DNA of 64,000 bases from Oscillatoria sp. FACHB-1407 (GTDB lineage: Bacteria > Cyanobacteriota > Cyanobacteriia > Elainellales > Elainellaceae), in NCBI RefSeq assembly GCF_014697545.1, contig NZ_JACJSA010000007.1:124001-188000 (forward strand), read 5' to 3'. Numbering within the stretch: the stretch's first letter is position 1; each line of letters opens with the position of its first letter. A program made the translations under genes and the position numbers. This document shows positions 58,741 to 64,000 of the stretch, one piece after another. A model generated the notes under the pieces. It did no database searches and was not told where the DNA came from. It was given only the letters and a program-made list of their open reading frames with translations.

Positions 58741-59256
58741 ATGATCATCATGGCTAATCAAGAACAGCCAACGGTTCATCAACAACAGCCAACACTCTGG
58801 ACAGGTTCTAATTCCGTGAACTCACCAGAATCTCCTCTCGAAGTTACGTCTGTGGAAGACAATTCTGAAACTGGCAATTCTTTGCCAGAGGCAGATCCGT
58901 CTATGCAGGAATATTACAAGCTTCAGGAAGATTTATTAAAATCCACCCTGATTATGACCGGGGTTGTCTTTATATCTGTCTGGCTTTTTTATTCCTTAAA
59001 CATTGCTCTGAATTATCTGATTGGAGCGTGCACAGGTGTGGTTTACTTGAGAATGTTGGCTAGGAATGTGGAGCGGCTGGGTAGGGAACAGCAAAGTCTG
59101 AGTAAAACCCGACTTGCCCTATTAATTGGAGTTATTTTAGTTGCATCCCGTTGGGATCAGCTGCAAATCATGCCAATTTTTTTAGGATTCCTCACCTATA
59201 AGGCTGCTGTCATCTTCTACATGCTAAGAACCGCTCTCTTGCCTGATTCCAATTAG
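58741..59256 (+). CDS. atp1: ATP synthase accessory subunit (Atp1/AtpI-like)
   Basis: The 171-residue protein starts at ATG 58741, with an acidic, Gln/Pro-rich N-terminus and four membrane segments ([17 protein letters not shown] onward). In cyanobacteria this gene begins the atp operon and helps c-ring assembly. Only 49 bp separate it from atpB. Confidence 0.88.
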   Translation: MIIMANQEQPTVHQQQPTLWTGSNSVNSPESPLEVTSVEDNSETGNSLPEADPSMQEYYKLQEDLLKSTLIMTGVVFISVWLFYSLNIALNYLIGACTGVVYLRMLARNVERLGREQQSLSKTRLALLIGVILVASRWDQLQIMPIFLGFLTYKAAVIFYMLRTALLPDSN

Positions 59257-59305
59257 GTTCAGGTTATCCTAGCACTCTTTCAAGATTCTGGGGAAACCTT
59301 CTCGC

Positions 59306-60067
59306 ATGGAAATGTTGAATGTTTTAAATGCTGTCAACGCCTTCCCCCTAGCCGAGTTAGAGGTTGGTAAGCACTTTTATTGGGAGATCGGCAATCTCAA
59401 GGTGCACGGGCAGGTTTTTCTAACTGCCTGGTTTGCCATTGGTTTGCTATTGATCGCTTCCGTTTTAGCCACTCGAAATATTCAGCGAGTCCCCTCAGGA
59501 GCGCAAAACTTGATGGAGTATGCGCTGGAGTTTATTCGTGATTTGGCGAAGACTAATATCGGCGAAAAGGATTATCGACCCTGGGTTCCGTTTATTGGGA
59601 CACTGTTTCTATTCATTTTCGTATCGAACTGGTCTGGTGCGTTGGTGCCCTGGCGGCTGATCAAACTCCCTGAAGGAGAATTGGCAGCTCCTACCAGTGA
59701 CATCAACACGACGGTGGCACTGGCACTGCTGACCTCCCTTGCATATTTTTATGCTGGGTTTAGCAAAAAAGGACTGGGCTACTTTGGCAACTATGTCCAA
59801 CCGGTTGCTTTCATGTTGCCCTTCAAAATCATCGAAGATTTTACCAAGCCCCTCTCCCTGAGTTTCCGTCTATTTGGAAACATTCTGGCTGACGAACTAG
59901 TGGTTGGGGTACTTGTTCTTCTCGTTCCGCTGTTTGTGCCGTTACCCGTAATGGCATTGGGGTTATTTACCAGTGCAATCCAGGCACTGATCTTTGCGAC
60001 TCTGGCAGCGGCTTACATCGGTGAAGCGATGGAAGAACATCATGGCGAAGAGCATGGGGAACACTGA
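59306..60067 (+). CDS. atpB: ATP synthase F0 subunit a
   Basis: The 253-residue protein of the proton channel has five or six membrane helices. The essential Arg sits in [19 protein letters not shown], and the C-terminal helix ([19 protein letters not shown]) is as in the family. Called atpI in some cyanobacteria. ATG start; co-oriented with all following atp genes. Confidence 0.96.
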   Translation: MEMLNVLNAVNAFPLAELEVGKHFYWEIGNLKVHGQVFLTAWFAIGLLLIASVLATRNIQRVPSGAQNLMEYALEFIRDLAKTNIGEKDYRPWVPFIGTLFLFIFVSNWSGALVPWRLIKLPEGELAAPTSDINTTVALALLTSLAYFYAGFSKKGLGYFGNYVQPVAFMLPFKIIEDFTKPLSLSFRLFGNILADELVVGVLVLLVPLFVPLPVMALGLFTSAIQALIFATLAAAYIGEAMEEHHGEEHGEH

Positions 60068-60208
60068 TGTCCCCCAGTGGGGTGAATGTTACCATCCCCC
60101 AATTTTCTAGAGGCTCAGGGCTAGCCGTTGCTCTCTGAACATCGGTTAAATCTGAAACTCGGTTAGGCGTGCATAACGCTTTGTTTGATAACGTCCACTC
60201 TGACTTGA

Positions 60209-60481
<273 letters not shown>

Positions 60482-60514
60482 ATTCCCTCTGTTTTAGAAG
60501 TATTCCCAGTTGGA

Positions 60515-60534
60515 CAAGGGGCTTAAGCCCCTTG
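60515..60534. promoter_or_regulatory. 20-bp palindrome after atpE (possible attenuator)
   Basis: CAAGGGGCTTAAGCCCCTTG is a perfect palindrome 33 bp after the atpE stop, without a T-run. It could stabilise or attenuate the message after the highly expressed c subunit; the role is inferred. Confidence 0.5.
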
Positions 60535-60650
60535 CTCCAAGGTGGGCTAACTTCTGCAATCGGTCATTGCTCTTGTTTGACCGTTCACGTATTTGATGTC
60601 TTGTCTCCCGTTTGTCATTCACCCCGTTTGGAAGTAGGGGTTAACTCACT

Positions 60651-61142
60651 ATGATTCATTGGACGATCTTGCTAGCTGCTGAGACTGTCGCCGAAGAGGG
60701 CGGAGGCGGGTTGTTTGATCTGGATGCGACGTTGCCCTTGATGGCGCTCCAATTCATCATCTTGGTTGTGCTTTTAAACATTGTTTTCTATAAACCTCTT
60801 GGTAAGGCATTGGACGATCGCGACAATTACATTCGCACTAATTTGACGGATGCGCGGGAGCGATTGTCAAAGGCAGAGAATTTAGCAAAGCAATATGAGC
60901 AAGAATTGGCTGAGACTCGTCGGCAGTCTCAGGCGGTAATTGCGACAGCACAGGAAGACGCGAAGAAAATAGCGGCAGAAAAAGTAGCTGAAGCTCAGCG
61001 CGAAGCGCAAGCGCAGCGAGAACAGGCGCAGCAAGAGTTAGAGCAACAAAAGCAAGAGGCGATGCGATCGCTTGAGCAACAGGTAGAATCCCTCAGCCGT
61101 CAAATTCTTGACAAGCTGTTGGGCGGTGTCTCGATTGGGTAG
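60651..61142 (+). CDS. atpG: ATP synthase F0 subunit b'
   Basis: The 163-residue second stalk subunit has one N-terminal membrane helix ([20 protein letters not shown]) followed by a long coiled coil ([20 protein letters not shown]). It is diverged from b and named atpG or atpF2; both copies are present as in photosynthetic organisms. ATG start. Confidence 0.95.
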   Translation: MIHWTILLAAETVAEEGGGGLFDLDATLPLMALQFIILVVLLNIVFYKPLGKALDDRDNYIRTNLTDARERLSKAENLAKQYEQELAETRRQSQAVIATAQEDAKKIAAEKVAEAQREAQAQREQAQQELEQQKQEAMRSLEQQVESLSRQILDKLLGGVSIG

Positions 61143-61198
61143 ACTGATGAACCCCATCAAAGGTTAGCAACCATCCAGCGCAGTTAGAGAAAGAAGTC

Positions 61199-61753
61199 AT
61201 GCAGACAGTGTTATTACTAGCCGTAGAAGCCGCTTCTGAGATCTCAGAAGCCGCCGAAGGGGGTGGTTTCGGAATTAACTCTGACATTCTTGAAACCAAC
61301 CTGATCAACCTTCTGATTATTATTGGTGTTTTAATTTACTTCGGTCGTGGTTTCTTAGGCAAAACGTTGGGCGATCGCCGAGCCAAGATTGAAGCCGCGA
61401 TTGAAGACGCTGAAAAGCGTAAGAAAGAAGCCGCTGCCGCTCTGGCGGATCAACAGCAAAAGCTGGCGCAGGCTCAAGCTGAAGCAAATCGTATTCGAGC
61501 TGCTGCCGAAGAGAGTGCTAAGGCTGCTAGAGCATCCATTCTGGCTCAGGCGGAGCAAGATATTGAACGGATGAGAGCTACGGCTGCGCAGGATTTAACC
61601 TCTCAGCAGGAGCGGGTGATTCGCGAGTTGCGCCAGCGAGTAGTAGCACTAGCGATGCAGCAGGTTGAGCAACGTTTGCAGTCGGGCTTAAACCCTGAAG
61701 CTCAACAGCAGTTAATTGATCGGAGTATTGCCATGTTAGGAGGTGCTCAATGA
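61199..61753 (+). CDS. atpF: ATP synthase F0 subunit b
   Basis: The 184-residue stator subunit has a membrane helix (LINLLIIIGVLIYFGRGFLG) and a coiled-coil stalk (AEESAKAARASILAQAEQD). Its stop overlaps the atpH start by 4 bp (ATGA), consistent with translational coupling. Confidence 0.96.
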   Translation: MQTVLLLAVEAASEISEAAEGGGFGINSDILETNLINLLIIIGVLIYFGRGFLGKTLGDRRAKIEAAIEDAEKRKKEAAAALADQQQKLAQAQAEANRIRAAAEESAKAARASILAQAEQDIERMRATAAQDLTSQQERVIRELRQRVVALAMQQVEQRLQSGLNPEAQQQLIDRSIAMLGGAQ

Positions 61754-62307
61754 GCAGCAATCTAGTCACCTCTGAGGTTTTAGAACCCTATGCTCAGGCG
61801 TTGATGTCTGTCGCCCAGTCGAACGATTTGGTCGATCGCTTTGGTGAGGATGTCAGCTTCATCCTGAGTCTCTTAGATGAGTCATCTGAGTTAGAAGATT
61901 TTTTGGCTAATCCGCTTGTCAATGCCGATGCTAAGAAAAACGTGTTGGCTCAGTTGACCTCAGAAACCATTCACCCTTTTGTGTTGAATTTTCTGCGTGT
62001 GCTGGTCGATCGCCGTCGCATTCTTTTCTTGCGGGGAGTCTGTAAGCAATACCAATCGTTGTTGCGTCAGTTGAGACAAACTGTATTGGCAGACGTCACT
62101 TCAGCAGTTGAGTTGAACGACGAACAAAAAGAAGCCGTTCGCCAAAAGGTTGTCGCGATGACGGGTGCTCAACAAGTTGAGTTAGACACTCGCATTGACC
62201 CAGAATTGATTGGCGGTGTCATCATTAAAGTTGGATCTCAAGTCGTCGATGCAAGTCTGCGTGGTCAGTTACGACGCATCGGTATTCGCCTGAACAGTGC
62301 CGCTTGA
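61750..62307 (+). CDS. atpH: ATP synthase F1 subunit delta
   Basis: The 185-residue OSCP-like protein connects the stator to alpha/beta. It has the conserved VLEPYAQALMSVA N-terminal region and the C-terminal DPELIGGVIIKVGSQVVDAS. Called atpD in some cyanobacterial naming. ATG start overlaps atpF by 4 bp. Confidence 0.96.
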   Translation: MSSNLVTSEVLEPYAQALMSVAQSNDLVDRFGEDVSFILSLLDESSELEDFLANPLVNADAKKNVLAQLTSETIHPFVLNFLRVLVDRRRILFLRGVCKQYQSLLRQLRQTVLADVTSAVELNDEQKEAVRQKVVAMTGAQQVELDTRIDPELIGGVIIKVGSQVVDASLRGQLRRIGIRLNSAA

Positions 62308-62339
62308 ATCTAATTAATCGATTTCGAGTGCAAACCTAG

Positions 62340-63896
<1,557 letters not shown>

Positions 63897-63906
63897 CAGC
63901 TTTTCC

Positions 63907-63935
63907 GTAGGGACACGGTATTGCTGTGTCCCTAT
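63907..63935. repeat. stem-loop between atpA and gamma
   Basis: TAGGGACACGG and CTGTGTCCCTA form a near-perfect 11-bp stem (one mismatch) around a 5-base loop. This GTAGGGACACGG-type palindrome is a common cyanobacterial dispersed repeat and may also stop or slow read-through. Confidence 0.6.
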
Positions 63936-63969
63936 GGGGGTTGATTAATCTTCTATTCCCCACAGCACT

Positions 63970-64000
63970 ATGGCTAACTTAAAAGCAATTCGCGATCGCA
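63970..64000 (+). CDS. atpG/atpC: ATP synthase F1 subunit gamma (5' end only)
   Basis: Only ten codons (MANLKAIRDR) are inside the window. The start matches the usual gamma N-terminus, and its position after atpA is the cyanobacterial order. Confidence 0.85.
   Translation, partial: MANLKAIRDR

Overview
The window is a chromosomal segment of a filamentous cyanobacterium. It contains the photosystem II extrinsic protein PsbU, the cyanobacterial order of ATP synthase genes (atp1, a, c, b', b, delta, alpha, gamma), a CruA-type lycopene cyclase, cyAbrB, many cyanobacteria-only DUF families, and a very high density of the HIP1 octamer GCGATCGC. HetR together with an RGSGR-bearing PatX-like peptide points to a filamentous lineage. 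The window does not show whether the strain makes heterocysts. There is no rRNA, prophage, transposase or CRISPR array.

Layout. 0-6 kb: a truncated lycopene cyclase gene, a small conserved ORF, a Dps ferritin behind a Fur-like palindrome, a small exported protein and an aspartate-type aminotransferase. 6-18.5 kb: glycogen branching enzyme, a membrane C39-like peptidase, a RecB/DEDD nuclease, a cyst(e)ine lyase, a DUF928 protein, HisC, a WG-repeat lipoprotein and a lipoprotein with a thioredoxin-like tail. 18.5-24 kb: small conserved proteins, an HTH-GrpE fusion, a sulfiredoxin-Dps pair and an HdrB-like Fe-S protein. 24-28 kb: leuB, nth-like and pilD. 28-30 kb: two identical tRNA-Asp genes bracketing an unknown gene, then a repeat-rich zone. 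30-35 kb: rplU-rpmA, an Rrf2 regulator, cyAbrB and a MacA/MacB-like pair. 35-42.5 kb: the hetR-patX locus flanked by three pentapeptide-repeat genes, plus an SGNH-type protein and a rhomboid protease. 43-49 kb: SH3/peptidoglycan-binding protein, DUF2927, DUF512, UppP and DUF3120. 49-58.7 kb: FHA-adenylate cyclase, PsbU, NadB, RF3 and a methyltransferase. 58.7-64 kb: the ATP synthase operon, cut off inside gamma.

The most notable system is at 38.0-41.4 kb. HetR keeps the residues known to contact the PatS hexapeptide, though Ser152 is Ala. Just upstream, on the same strand, lies an unannotated-looking 65-residue ORF with a hydrophobic N-terminus and an HRGSGR motif near its C-terminus, so the regulator and its probable diffusible inhibitor are together. 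Next to them are pentapeptide-repeat proteins, two with C-terminal MPDG motifs recalling HetL, a HetR-interacting pentapeptide protein.

Intergenic space is dominated by dispersed repeats: two families in at least five copies each, a foldback (MITE-like) element, a roughly 94-bp repeat with two hairpins, and heptameric STRR-type tracts based on TGGTCAA. Starts were chosen from ribosome-binding sites and family length. No database search was possible, so family names rest on recognised motifs.
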